DNA from: Sanghuangporus weigelae
Taxonomy: Eukaryota > Basidiomycota > Agaricomycetes > Hymenochaetales > Hymenochaetaceae
Length of the DNA: 64,000 nucleotides
Assembly: GCA_033182465.1 (NCBI GenBank)
Contig: CP137322.1
Location: 620,001 to 684,000, forward strand
Direction of reading: 5' to 3'
This document shows, piece after piece, positions 1 to 9,393 of the stretch. The notes under the pieces were generated by a model. That model worked only from the letters and a program-made list of their open reading frames with translations. It was not told where the DNA came from and ran no database searches. How positions within the stretch are numbered: position 1 is the first letter of the stretch; each line of letters begins with the position of its first letter. The position numbers were made by a program, and so were the translations under genes.

Positions 1-469
1 ACCTTATGATATTTATGGTCACATCCGACCAAATTATGCTTCATGCACCTCTTTATTTCACGCTTATTCGGCCAACCAGCACAAATGAAGCACTATGCAG
101 AAGTGTCAAAGAACCTACAAGGGCCTAGACATTTTGTATATTGTTTTATTGTGCCGGCTCCGAATTAGCAGATTATGCCTACCTTTTATTATCCTCTATG
201 CAACGGAGAAGCCAAAAGTTTACGTGAAGTCACTCCCTTGCATCATGCTAGGATGTGCCTTCACGCTGAAAGGCACTCCAATTACACTCTTTCTTCGAAA
301 AACTCCATTTGGGGGTTGAAGAGCCGTAGGTAAACACCTGGAACTTCACTCCCAAATTGGTATAAAACTTATTCATTAACGACTTTATGATTTCTTTCTT
401 ATCACTTTCAATTGCGTCATATTCTTTACATGATGCACATTTCATATTCATATCCCTTCCCACCACCCT
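1..469. other. Unassigned left edge
   Basis: No exon with splice signals or recognisable protein similarity was found here. The short open frames are AT-rich and look random. The right end is the 3' flank of the small membrane protein gene that begins at 785 on the minus strand. Confidence 0.4.
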
Positions 470-785
470 TTACAAGTCAATGTCTTCCCAGACACCCTTT
501 TCACGACGTTCCTGCGAAGCAATACCTGCATTTTCGACGACTGGATCGATATCCTCAACGTCATAACCGAGCGCGAGGTGAACTCGAAGCGCGACAGTAG
601 TAACATCGCGCTGGAACGATTGCATTTCGAAGTCAGCCTCCTAGAGGATGATTAACAACTCGAAACGGCACAGAGCATGCATCACTTACCTGAGCACGCC
701 TCTTACGCTCCAAAATCCAATGATTTATGCCGAAAATCGCGACAATAGCGACAAAAACAGTAACAGCAGCGGCGACTTTCGACAT
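470..785 (-). CDS. Small single-pass membrane protein, unknown family
   Basis: Two exons (785-690, 640-470) joined by a 48-bp intron with a clean GTAAGT donor and CTAG acceptor give an 88-residue protein. I chose the second in-frame ATG (MSKVAAAV) because it places a hydrophobic helix (about residues 4-22) directly at the N-terminus, followed by the basic stretch ERKRRAQ. That pattern suits a small organelle or ER membrane protein. The second exon is charged and ends in an acidic tail (KGVWEDIDL). Size and layout recall small mitochondrial inner-membrane assembly factors such as PET117, but I see no matching family motif, so the function stays open. A longer start at 818 would add 11 residues. 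The LTR element begins about 125 bp upstream of the start, so its promoter is very short or has been displaced. Confidence 0.6.
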
Positions 786-909
786 TTTGGAGCAGAGATG
801 ATGACGGTTTGATAGCAAAAATCAACCATCACTAGGCGACCCTTTATCCGAGCTTTCTCACGGATTAGGATGAACATTTCTCCGAAAGTTCATCTTAGGG
901 GGGGTGTAG

Positions 910-2431
910 TGAAAGGATCCGCTCAAAAACTCGCATCAGGATCGACACGATCAACAGATCTACACGATCAGCTTTCCAAACGCGACCGGTAACCAAGCCA
1001 GCTATCAAAGGCCCAAGCAATCGAGCGGCCTAGGCAACAGTAACCCGTTACCACCCGAGCGCTAGAAGCACCGAAGCGGATACGTAATCCCGCTAACAGC
1101 TAACACCGCCGACCGCCTATTACCGCGGACTACCACTCTAACGCCGCCGACCAAGCAACCAGAGCGACCTCGATCAAAAGAAGCGATCAAACTTCTTAGA
1201 AGTCCAGAAGCACAACTACTAAAGCCTAAACGCTAAAAGGCTAAAGGCTAATAAGGTTTATGGAGACCTCACTGGCATTTCAGCACTGTCAAGTCTGTGC
1301 ACGAGTTTACATGGTCCTTTATGAAGTATACTACTTAGTATGCACGGCAACGGTTGGTACGCGTGACTGTCACATCGAAACCGAGCGACACCTTCAGGAT
1401 ACAATGCATTCCAATCCACCAAGCCCAATAGTACCCAAGAAACGAGAGGAACTCACGATCACAACTCGGACCCCTCGAACTGCGAACCCGATAACTTGGA
1501 GAATGATTGGATGGTATAGACCGGAGTTGCACACACCATGTCCAGCATCTACGATACAGGCAAACCTTTATTTACCGAGAGATGCGAACCTGGAAACCAA
1601 GCAATTACAACTCCTTATACAACGAAGGATATGGCGCTACATTCGAGATATACGATACGAAGGCAAAGCATGGCTAGTCACCAGAACCCAGCAGAACCCA
1701 CCAGCAGAGCTTATGCAGTTCATGATATGCCTTGGACCATACTCTACACCGACCCGACACCTTAACACTGACGTGCGAGTTATGCTTACCCTCGCTGGAC
1801 CTCGAGATGAATTCCGAAGGATCACATACCGAGCAGCCTACATCGCTCCAAGAGCAAAGATGCCACTCAATGACGGCAATGACATCGTTATGGAGTACTG
1901 ACAGTGGAGCATTCCATATCGGAGCACCACCTCTATTGTCTCAGTCAGCAACTCCAAAGAATTCTGTCATAGTGGAGACGACCTTACAAAGATTGGAGCA
2001 AAGTGGAGCGAAGCGCAGCAGGATGACAAAGGAACAGATGTAAAGGTGGAGGAAAGTGGAGTAAAGTGGAGTAAAGTGGAGACAGGATGAGTAAGAAATA
2101 GGACGGAAAATGGAATATCTGGGAGCATAAATAGTTGTAGGATTAGGCCCTCATTTCCCCATCTTTCGATCCTCTTAACACACTGGTGTAAAGCTTGCCC
2201 TACAGCGAGCTATTACTGTGTGCTTTGTACTATCACGCCTCTTGGAAATCCCAATCTGCTTTACTATTACCTCGTATCTGAAAGCATCCATAACTCGGAC
2301 CGCGACTAGGAAGGCTAGTAAGGGACCGCGTGGTACAGCCAGACGTGGGTAGATAAGATCACCTCTGCACAACACACCGCTGCTTAGGCAAAAGGATCAA
2401 ACCGGTGTAACCCCGGGCCTACTCCCTAACA
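910..2431 (+). repeat. LTR, left copy (plus orientation)
   Basis: 1522 bp running from TGAAAGGATCC to CTCCCTAACA. It is the reverse complement of 4848-6359 at very high identity. It holds an A/G-rich minisatellite around 2041-2085 (units of GTAAAGTGGA type) with one more unit than the other copy. A CATAAATAG sequence near 2125 could serve as its TATA-like element. Confidence 0.9.
1260..1901 (+). CDS. LTR-internal open frame, 213 aa
   Basis: A 213-residue frame in the sense strand of the left LTR, repeated with identical protein sequence in the right LTR. It resembles no family I know. It is rich in Arg, Thr and Pro, with no membrane segment. Frames of this length inside a long LTR can be chance, and the identity of the two copies reflects only the youth of the LTR pair, so real coding is uncertain. 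Confidence 0.3.
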   Translation: METSLAFQHCQVCARVYMVLYEVYYLVCTATVGTRDCHIETERHLQDTMHSNPPSPIVPKKREELTITTRTPRTANPITWRMIGWYRPELHTPCPASTIQANLYLPRDANLETKQLQLLIQRRIWRYIRDIRYEGKAWLVTRTQQNPPAELMQFMICLGPYSTPTRHLNTDVRVMLTLAGPRDEFRRITYRAAYIAPRAKMPLNDGNDIVMEY

Positions 2432-3484
2432 TTTGCGAATGTTGTTTCGGTATTCTTCGTCATGCTTGCAAGTCCATCCTGCTGATTCATCGCCTTTAGC
2501 CCATGCTACATGGTCGTAGTGGACTGGCCTTCGGCAGTGTGGATCGGGACATGTTTCCTTGAAATCGATTGTTCGTGTTGTCATCGTCCTCCGTTTTACA
2601 CCATTAGTCTTCTTCGGTCGCTTAGAGGAAGAACCCTTTTGCTTCCTTGGTGCCTTGCACTCCTTTGCGTAATGTCCTGACTTTTCACAGTTGTAGCATT
2701 TGCCTCCCTTCTTCGGCAAGCCTCGGAGTGCATCTACATCCATGGCGTCTGGATCTCGTTTCGTTGTTTGTACTGGTGGTCGGAAAGATGACTGTCCATT
2801 CGATTTGAATCTTGGGGTATATGTTTGACTACCCATGAGCCTTTGCCTGGCATCAGAGTTTGCTAGGTTGCTTGTCCATTCCATCCATGCATCGAGGTCG
2901 TTCTTCTCGAAAGCGTCGGGTTGTACAGATTCGACTCGTCGTTTGACCCACATGTCTAGTCCTTTGACATAGATGTACTTGAGCATCTGCTTATCCATCG
3001 TGTCTGGTGCTCGTGCTTTGAGTCGTCGGAATTCGTCGTTGTACGCCCTAATGCTTGCTCCTTTCTGCTGGATGCATAGTAGTTGGAATAGGGCTTCCTG
3101 TTCTCCAATGATCGGATGTCCTGCTCGGATCCTCATCCAGTTCAGCATGTCCTTGAGTGATGCGAACATTCCATTTGTTGCAGCGATAATCGCAGGTACT
3201 GGTTTCAGTTTCCCATTGGCATCGAATGATGTTAGGGTATTCTTCTCTGCAAACCAATCGTAGCTGTCGCCTTCTAGTGCCGCAAATAGGCTCTTTGCGA
3301 TCTCCTCCTCATCCTTGACTCCATGCTGTGCCAGCTTCGAGATACATCGACTAATCCACAGATCAATATCTTCGCTTCGCTTGCCATAGTACTTCGGAAG
3401 CTTGATGCTGTGTTTAGAGAGTTGTGTCTGAAGAGTCTGTAGTTGCTGCTCCAGTGCTTGCACCTTCTGGTCGGTTGTCGACAT
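2426..3484 (-). CDS. gag: Gag-like protein of Ty3/Gypsy-type element
   Basis: A 352-residue frame. An N-terminal coiled segment (QKVQALEQQLQTLQTQLSK) is followed by the retrotransposon-gag core (KLPKYYGKRSEDIDLWISRC, FEKNDLDAWMEW) and the DPDAMDVDAL linker. A CX2CX4HX4C nucleocapsid knuckle (CYNCEKSGHYAKEC, about residues 261-274) follows, then a basic stretch. Such proteins form the particle shell and bind the element RNA. The frame is long and clean, in keeping with a recent insertion. The element it belongs to lacks a pol region in this window, so it could move only with help from another copy. Confidence 0.85.
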   Translation of the reverse strand: MSTTDQKVQALEQQLQTLQTQLSKHSIKLPKYYGKRSEDIDLWISRCISKLAQHGVKDEEEIAKSLFAALEGDSYDWFAEKNTLTSFDANGKLKPVPAIIAATNGMFASLKDMLNWMRIRAGHPIIGEQEALFQLLCIQQKGASIRAYNDEFRRLKARAPDTMDKQMLKYIYVKGLDMWVKRRVESVQPDAFEKNDLDAWMEWTSNLANSDARQRLMGSQTYTPRFKSNGQSSFRPPVQTTKRDPDAMDVDALRGLPKKGGKCYNCEKSGHYAKECKAPRKQKGSSSKRPKKTNGVKRRTMTTRTIDFKETCPDPHCRRPVHYDHVAWAKGDESAGWTCKHDEEYRNNIRKC

Positions 3485-4448
3485 GATCGTAAGTGCTTAT
3501 GGGCACTGCTGGTGGTGAATAGGATGGTGGTGGTGGATTCTCTGGCGCTTGGGTTGCTACTGAACCACTTGCTGGTACTGCAGGTACTGTTGGTACTTGG
3601 ATGATAACCGTTCGAGGTGGGGTTCTGAGTAAGAAGGGCCTTCGTGATGCTTCTTCGTCTGAGGACACTGATTCGTCAGAACTCTGTTCCTGTTGGGCTC
3701 TCTCTCTTGGTAGAAAGTATTCCCAGCGTTGTGCTGCCTGAGCTACTTCTCGAATTCGTTGAGCGTGTTCGAGTATGTTCCTTGAGGTAGTTTCGGTTGT
3801 CTGTACCGATGTGAGTATAGCTGCGTAGGTGCGTTGACTCGACTCGATTGTTTGTCCTAGTTGGAGTAGGGCTTCTCGCAGGTTATGGATGTCTTGAACA
3901 ATCCTTGGTTGATCTAGAGCTGTCCTGTTAAGCTCTCCGACTCTCGTCTCGATTGTCTGTAGTTGTTGTTCCTGAGCAGTAATCCTGTTTCGGATGGCGT
4001 TGAGCTCTCGGTCAAGTACTCCGTTTCCGTCTATGACCCGATGATTGAGTGCTCCTGCTGCTCGATCCAATTCCAGAGTATATCTCTCTAGAGCTGCTAC
4101 TTGTGCTCCAATTCTTTGAGTAGTTGCTTCTAGTGCTTCGAATCGATCTCCTACTGCTGTCGCGTATGCTCCGGTTGGTAGACTGTTTGACTGCCCCGTG
4201 TTTGCAGTTCGTTCTTCCAGTCGTTCAACCCTTTCTTGTAGTCTCCTGATCACTGGTGGATACAATATGCTATGGTTCGTTGTCGCGTATAGTATGTCGT
4301 GATCGCTTTCCAGACTACGTAGTCTGTTGGTGATGTGTTGAACTCGTTCGTCGAGGGATCTAGGTGTGAACCTCGTTTGATTATCGTTCGCCCGTTCGTT
4401 CGTTCGATGACCGTTACTTCTGTTGTTGGTGTTTCCTGATCGGTTCAT
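3414..4448 (-). CDS. Coiled-coil frame upstream of gag in the LTR element
   Basis: A 344-residue frame between the 5' LTR and gag, overlapping the start of gag by about 70 bp in another frame. The N-terminus is Asn/Arg-rich and the middle is heptad-like (LRSLESDHD, RRLQERVERLEERTA, FEALEATTQRIGAQVAALE), so an extended coiled coil is likely. The C-terminus is Pro/Ser/Thr-rich (PENPPPPSYSPPAVP). I do not recognise the family. Its length and composition argue for real coding. Its place between LTR and gag is unusual for Ty3/Gypsy elements. Confidence 0.6.
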   Translation of the reverse strand: MNRSGNTNNRSNGHRTNERANDNQTRFTPRSLDERVQHITNRLRSLESDHDILYATTNHSILYPPVIRRLQERVERLEERTANTGQSNSLPTGAYATAVGDRFEALEATTQRIGAQVAALERYTLELDRAAGALNHRVIDGNGVLDRELNAIRNRITAQEQQLQTIETRVGELNRTALDQPRIVQDIHNLREALLQLGQTIESSQRTYAAILTSVQTTETTSRNILEHAQRIREVAQAAQRWEYFLPRERAQQEQSSDESVSSDEEASRRPFLLRTPPRTVIIQVPTVPAVPASGSVATQAPENPPPPSYSPPAVPISTYDHVDNRPEGASTGAATTDSSDTTL

Positions 4449-4786
4449 GAACTTCGTTTCTCGCCTGATGCTTCAGGGTTATTGTTCCTTGGTGCTGTTA
4501 ACCAAGTAGTTCCTTTCTCGTCGAATGTAGCAATAGTGGAAGGGACTGCTGCTACTTTCGTGGTTGTTGTTTGCGTGCTCCCAACTGCAGGGCTACCAGA
4601 TGCCTTTGCTATTAGGTACACTTCGTCGTTGTAGGGGTTATGATAGTAGATATGTGATTTAAGTGAATCGGGTTTGTCGTTCTCCAGGATGTGCACTTGT
4701 CCTGAGGATTCGATATGGGTACTAGTCTCGAAACTAGCGACGTCGATAGGGACTTGAGGTCGACAGTCCTCGCCTCGATAAAACAC
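4445..4786 (-). CDS. Short leader frame of the LTR element
   Basis: A 113-residue frame just inside the 5' LTR. Its stop overlaps the start of the coiled-coil frame by four bases (ATGA). No domain is recognised. The 4-bp overlap and same-strand stacking of three frames suggest the internal region is read as one transcript. Whether this frame is translated is unknown. Confidence 0.4.
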   Translation of the reverse strand: MFYRGEDCRPQVPIDVASFETSTHIESSGQVHILENDKPDSLKSHIYYHNPYNDEVYLIAKASGSPAVGSTQTTTTKVAAVPSTIATFDEKGTTWLTAPRNNNPEASGEKRSS

Positions 4787-4847
4787 TAGCCAAGAACCTT
4801 GCCCGTGAGAGGTGGTGGTAAAACTAGCGAGTGATCTTTCGATCCAA

Positions 4848-6359
4848 TGTTAGGGAGTAGGCCCGGGGTTACACCGGTTTGATCCTTTTGCCTAAGCAGC
4901 GGTGTGTTGTGCAGAGGTGATCTTATCTACCCACGTCTGGCTGTACCACGCGGTCCCTTACTAGCCTTCCTAGTCGCGGTCCGAGTTATGGATGCTTTCA
5001 GATACGAGGTAATAGTAAAGCAGATTGGGATTTCCAAGAGGCGTGATAGTACAAAGCACACAGTAATAGCTCGCTGTAGGGCAAGCTTTACACCAGTGTG
5101 TTAAGAGGATCGAAAGATGGGGAAATGAGGGCCTAATCCTACAACTATTTATGCTCCCAGATATTCCATTTTCCGTCCTATTTCTTACTCATCCTGTCTC
5201 CACTTTACTCCACTTTCCTCCACCATTACATCTGTTCCTTTGTCATCCTACTGCGCTTCGCTCCACTTTGCTCCAATCTTTGTAAGGTCGTCTCCACTAT
5301 GACAGAATTCCTTGGAGTTGCTGACTGAGACAATAGAGGTGGTGCTCCGATATGGAATGCTCCACTGTCAGTACTCCATAACGATGTCATTGCCGTCATT
5401 GAGTGGCATCTTTGCTCTTGGAGCGATGTAGGCTGCTCGGTATGTGATTCTTCGGAATTCATCTCGAGGTCCAGCGAGGGTAAGCATAACTCGCACGTCA
5501 GTGTTAAGGTGTCGGGTCGGTGTAGAGTATGGTCCAAGGCATATCATGAACTGCATAAGCTCTGCTGGTGGGTTCTGCTGGGTTCTGGTGACTAGCCATG
5601 CTTTGCCTTCGTATCGTATATCTCGAATGTAGCGCCATATCCTTCGTTGTATAAGGAGTTGTAATTGCTTGGTTTCCAGGTTCGCATCTCTCGGTAAATA
5701 AAGGTTTGCCTGTATCGTAGATGCTGGACATGGTGTGTGCAACTCCGGTCTATACCATCCAATCATTCTCCAAGTTATCGGGTTCGCAGTTCGAGGGGTC
5801 CGAGTTGTGATCGTGAGTTCCTCTCGTTTCTTGGGTACTATTGGGCTTGGTGGATTGGAATGCATTGTATCCTGAAGGTGTCGCTCGGTTTCGATGTGAC
5901 AGTCACGCGTACCAACCGTTGCCGTGCATACTAAGTAGTATACTTCATAAAGGACCATGTAAACTCGTGCACAGACTTGACAGTGCTGAAATGCCAGTGA
6001 GGTCTCCATAAACCTTATTAGCCTTTAGCCTTTTAGCGTTTAGGCTTTAGTAGTTGTGCTTCTGGACTTCTAAGAAGTTTGATCGCTTCTTTTGATCGAG
6101 GTCGCTCTGGTTGCTTGGTCGGCGGCGTTAGAGTGGTAGTCCGCGGTAATAGGCGGTCGGCGGTGTTAGCTGTTAGCGGGATTACGTATCCGCTTCGGTG
6201 CTTCTAGCGCTCGGGTGGTAACGGGTTACTGTTGCCTAGGCCGCTCGATTGCTTGGGCCTTTGATAGCTGGCTTGGTTACCGGTCGCGTTTGGAAAGCTG
6301 ATCGTGTAGATCTGTTGATCGTGTCAATCCTGATGCGAGTTTTTGAGCGGATCCTTTCA
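4848..6359 (-). repeat. LTR, right copy (minus orientation)
   Basis: 1512 bp, TG...CA ended, the reverse complement of 910-2431. It stands at the 5' side of the minus-strand gag region and so is the LTR in the normal position. It carries the same CATAAATAG sequence and the same open frame as its partner. Confidence 0.9.
5368..6009 (-). CDS. LTR-internal open frame, second copy (213 aa)
   Basis: Identical in protein sequence to the frame at 1260-1901, because the two LTRs are near-identical inverted copies. The same reservations about real coding apply. Confidence 0.3.
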   Translation of the reverse strand: METSLAFQHCQVCARVYMVLYEVYYLVCTATVGTRDCHIETERHLQDTMHSNPPSPIVPKKREELTITTRTPRTANPITWRMIGWYRPELHTPCPASTIQANLYLPRDANLETKQLQLLIQRRIWRYIRDIRYEGKAWLVTRTQQNPPAELMQFMICLGPYSTPTRHLNTDVRVMLTLAGPRDEFRRITYRAAYIAPRAKMPLNDGNDIVMEY

Positions 6360-7371
6360 GAATCCTTGCTAGGCTTGGAATCCTGTCGTCTACAAGCTAG
6401 TATAAGCTCTATATATACTCTACTGCTGTCGCCGACACATCCTACTGTCTGACAACATCTCCTGAGTCATCTGGGTCGCCAAGGGCCGCTGCCGGAGCGC
6501 CCAGGTGAAATCTGAGAGCGGCAACGTGAGGGGGGCATCCAATCACATGAAATATTGAGTATCTGCAATAACACGGGCGCCGGCGGAGTTGGGCTTGGCG
6601 GTGCGAGTCGGTGGCTTGGCACGCCGATGTACCACATGCCTACCTTCCATACATGGTCTAATGGGGGCCGCCGCGTTGGGGGGAAGTCGGGAAACATCGG
6701 AACCGATGATTGGAGGCTGATATCGCGTATATGAGACACAGGGCGCATCAGCCGATGTCCCTGAGGTGTCCGATGCATCGGCGGCACTCAATACAGAGTG
6801 TGGGCGATCCCTAGTGACTAATATGAGTGGCCGGAGCGGCAGTGCTGTGGGGGACTGCCGGACTGGTGGCAGATACATCGTAATGAGGCATGTAAGCACA
6901 TATAACAATATATAGCTCCCTAGACAATGGGGGACTACTTGGTAAGCTGTAGGAGGCGTCGGCGAGGGTACCTGAGGATGTCTGAGTGTCCGCCGCATTG
7001 ATCGGCGCCAAGGGGGGCCGACTCGGAGGCATCCAGAGTCGCCGCACGGCTGTACGTATGGTAAATCATAAGATCGGCGGCACGTAGTCACTGAGGGATG
7101 TGTCCTATAGTGCCTGGTGCTGGGTAGGAGCTGTCGGCGGACCTGTCTGAGTGTCGGGGAGCCATCGGTGGATCGATTTGGGTCATAGGAGGGCGCCGCA
7201 GTACAGTACGTGTGCTGGAATCAATGGATACGTGCTCAAATGATGTCCCGAGTGCAATAGGAGTGTGCCCTCACACTCTCAGGTGTCGGCAGTGCTGGGA
7301 TATGGTATCTGCAGTAAGAGGGAGCCATAGTATGAGTGTACTGGCACAGGAGGAGCCAGTGCGCTACACCG
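6360..7371. other. Unassigned GC-rich stretch between two LTR ends
   Basis: About 1 kb bounded on both sides by the same 98-bp LTR end (6262-6359 and 7372-7469). It is GC-rich with loosely repeated motifs such as CGGCGG and CTGAGTGTC. A promoter-like TATATATAC tract lies near 6410. The longest frame (182 aa, minus) is Pro/Ser/Arg-rich and resembles nothing known. It may be the remains of another mobile element or host DNA caught between two insertions. Confidence 0.35.
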
Positions 7372-7469
7372 TGATAGCTGGCTTGGTTACTGGTCGCGTT
7401 TGGAAAGCTGATCGTGTGGATCTGCTGATCGCGTCGATCCTGATGCGAGTTTTTGAACGGATCCTTTCA
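7372..7469 (-). repeat. 98-bp remnant of the same LTR family
   Basis: Aligns without gaps to the outer end of the right LTR (6262-6359), with about six differences in 98 bp. It therefore derives from an older copy or another subfamily. It ends in the same GGATCCTTTCA terminus and lies about 130 bp upstream of the TATA box of the first deaminase gene. Confidence 0.85.
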
Positions 7470-7599
7470 CCAACGCACATACTGAACCCTTGGCCGATAG
7501 CTGGATACATTCCACAAACATGCCACTTATTCTCAGGAAAGTCGGATTCACCTCCATCAATTATCTTGAGGTGTAAAGTTTGGTGGCTGAAGAGCCGGC

Positions 7600-7607
7600 T
7601 ATAAAAG
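7600..7607 (+). promoter_or_regulatory. TATA box of deaminase gene 1
   Basis: TATAAAAG stands 94 bp upstream of the ATG at 7694, at the usual distance for a fungal gene with a short leader. The LTR remnant ends about 130 bp further upstream. Confidence 0.6.
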
Positions 7608-7693
7608 GGACATTTCTACGTCGCTGTAAGTCAGTGAACTTCACTACTTTCCTCTTTGCCTGCTATCACTCCTATTAACAACTGTTCGTCACA

Positions 7694-9393
7694 ATGTCTA
7701 CCACAGCAAAATCTGACCTGTCGATGGCAATAATTGCAGCCTTAAACTCCGATATCTATGATGTTCAACTTGGCTTCCCACGGCAGCTCTCTGATACCAG
7801 GATACTCCTGGACGTCGAAGCATATTTAAAGAAAGCGGAGTTCACAGGCGCCAATGGTGGCAAATATGTCATCCAAATCCTCGATGCGTTGGCCTTTCTA
7901 CTCATATCCAAGCCTACAACTGAGGTCATTGCGCTGAGCATGCGTATAGTGCCCAAACACCAACTCTATATTTCTTCGAATGGGTCGAATCTCAACGCAG
8001 CCAGCAAACATCTGGGACAGATATTCTCAAGTATCACGAGTATCAGGATGATGCGTCCGGAAATACGCCGTGGCTCGACAACGCCACCAGTGGGCGAAGT
8101 AGATCCGAACCACGCACTGGGGACTGCGATTGACAGTTTATTCAAGATAGCTTACAAATACGCCTTGTTAAAACTGTTGAACCGTTTCAAGAAAAATGTG
8201 GCAATACTCATCAAAGAATTTGTCTCAAAGGTCGCTGATCGCTCGTCAAATTATGGCCCAGCGGAAGAAACAACTGAGCAAGGGTCTCAGTTGAAGCGTA
8301 TTGTGGAAACCGATATGCGTTACATAGTGCAAATGGACATGATAATTCGTGCTGCAGATCGGTGCGATAAAAATCCTCGCGATTTGGACCAGTCCCGCGA
8401 CCTTTTGAGACAACTCATTTCAAGGGCCATCAACGAAATCAAAAACAATGCAAGCATTGAGGGTGCTCATGCTACTTCCTTATACTCCAGATGCTCAACC
8501 ATTCGTAAGGTTTCATTTCAGACGTGCGCAGGGCCAGTAGCTGACAATAACACTTTAGTTCAGGAAGATTATGGCGTGACTAAAAAGGATGCATTCTGCC
8601 GTTTCTGGGATAAAGTCTTCAAGCTTGATCTCTGTGTTCGTCAGATATTGTGCCTCACAGCAAGCCCAGTGATGTACAGGCTTCCGCTCCCTGAGATCAT
8701 CATTGTTCTAAACCTGGAGACGATAACCTTGCAGTACGATTTCCAGGATCCAGAGTTCAGAGCTTTATTCAATGCAACCCCTGGGATTGTATCTGATGCC
8801 GGTGCATCTACGGGCGAGGAACGTATTCTTGACTATGAGGGCTTTTTGAATATGTTCAAAGGGAAGAAACTAGGAACAAAGATCAAAGCGGAATGTCACC
8901 CTCACTGTGAGGTCAACCTATTGGCTTATCTCCTCAAGAATTTGATTCGTGCTTGCCCCTACATCGCCGTGTCGAAGCTTGCTTGCGTTAGTTGTTGGAT
9001 GTATTTCTCCGCTTACAACGATATTGTTGGAAAAAAAACGTCAAGGATTTCGAAGTATCATGTCAAAGGCTCTCATGATAAAACATATCCGAATTGGGTG
9101 AAGCCGAAACTGGTTTGCGACGATTATATTCTACTATCTCAGGAGATCGATAACGCCTTGCTCACTGAAGCAGTAGACAAGTTGCAAACAATTCAAAAAT
9201 TGCAACAGAGGCCCAATCGTGACTCAGAGAGCACTGATGCTTCCGAATCGAACTTAATGTATCTACCAAAGATTGAAAAACAGCAAAACATGGAAGGTAA
9301 GCTTGGTGTAATTTGACTTCGTTTGCGAGATACTCAGCTGACTCCTTGAACACAGACTACAGAAATCTTTTGATAACGAAGCATCTGATTTAA
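7694..9393 (+). CDS. OTT_1508-like deaminase family protein, copy 1
   Basis: Predicted exons 7694-8504, 8559-9296 and 9356-9393 give 528 residues. The C-terminal third carries the deaminase-fold zinc site: H-x-E (PHCEVNLLAYL, about H386/E388) and C-x2-C (SKLACVSCWMYF, about C413/C416). The family's GSH...W-P tail is also present (VKGSHDKTYPNWVKP). In this fungal family a long helical N-terminal region of unknown role precedes the deaminase domain, as here. The substrate (nucleotide or nucleic acid) is not known. The first intron is 54 nt and in frame, and was identified by alignment to copy 2, which has an intron at the same place and phase. Reading through the last intron would instead end the protein at 9316. 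Copy 2 follows in tandem. Confidence 0.75.

Larger units (their letters stand above)
910..6359 (-). mobile_element. Ty3/Gypsy-type LTR element, incomplete, LTRs inverted
   Basis: Two ~1.5 kb LTRs (910-2431 and 4848-6359), each with TG...CA ends (TGAAAGGATCC... / ...CTAACA), face each other in opposite orientation around a 2.4-kb internal region. That region encodes a Gag-like protein with a CCHC knuckle and two further frames, all on the minus strand, so the right LTR is the proper 5' LTR. The Gag type (retrotransposon gag with a DPDAMDVDAL motif before the knuckle) points to Ty3/Gypsy. No protease, reverse transcriptase, RNase H or integrase is present, so the copy is broken, by one major rearrangement or loss. 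The LTRs differ by only a handful of substitutions and one ~10-bp tandem unit, so the element is young. The 5-bp flanks (TGTAG left, GAATC right) do not match, so no target-site duplication is seen. Confidence 0.85.

Noticed and set aside
470-785. Assignment of the small membrane protein to PET117
   Set aside because: Similar size and layout only. The conserved PET117 segment after the helix is not present.
869-894. GATGAAC...GTTCATC inverted repeat next to the left LTR
   Set aside because: Only 7 bp per arm. It could be a terminator-like hairpin or chance, and nothing else marks it as a transposon end.
1732-2043. 103-codon frame in the left LTR (and its mirror at 5226-5537)
   Set aside because: It overlaps the longer LTR frame, crosses into the minisatellite and has low-complexity composition. 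Duplication at both ends follows simply from the LTR pair.
6543-7091. 182-codon minus frame between the two LTR ends
   Set aside because: Pro/Ser/Arg-rich without domain, overlapped by other frames of similar size. GC-rich DNA gives such frames by chance.
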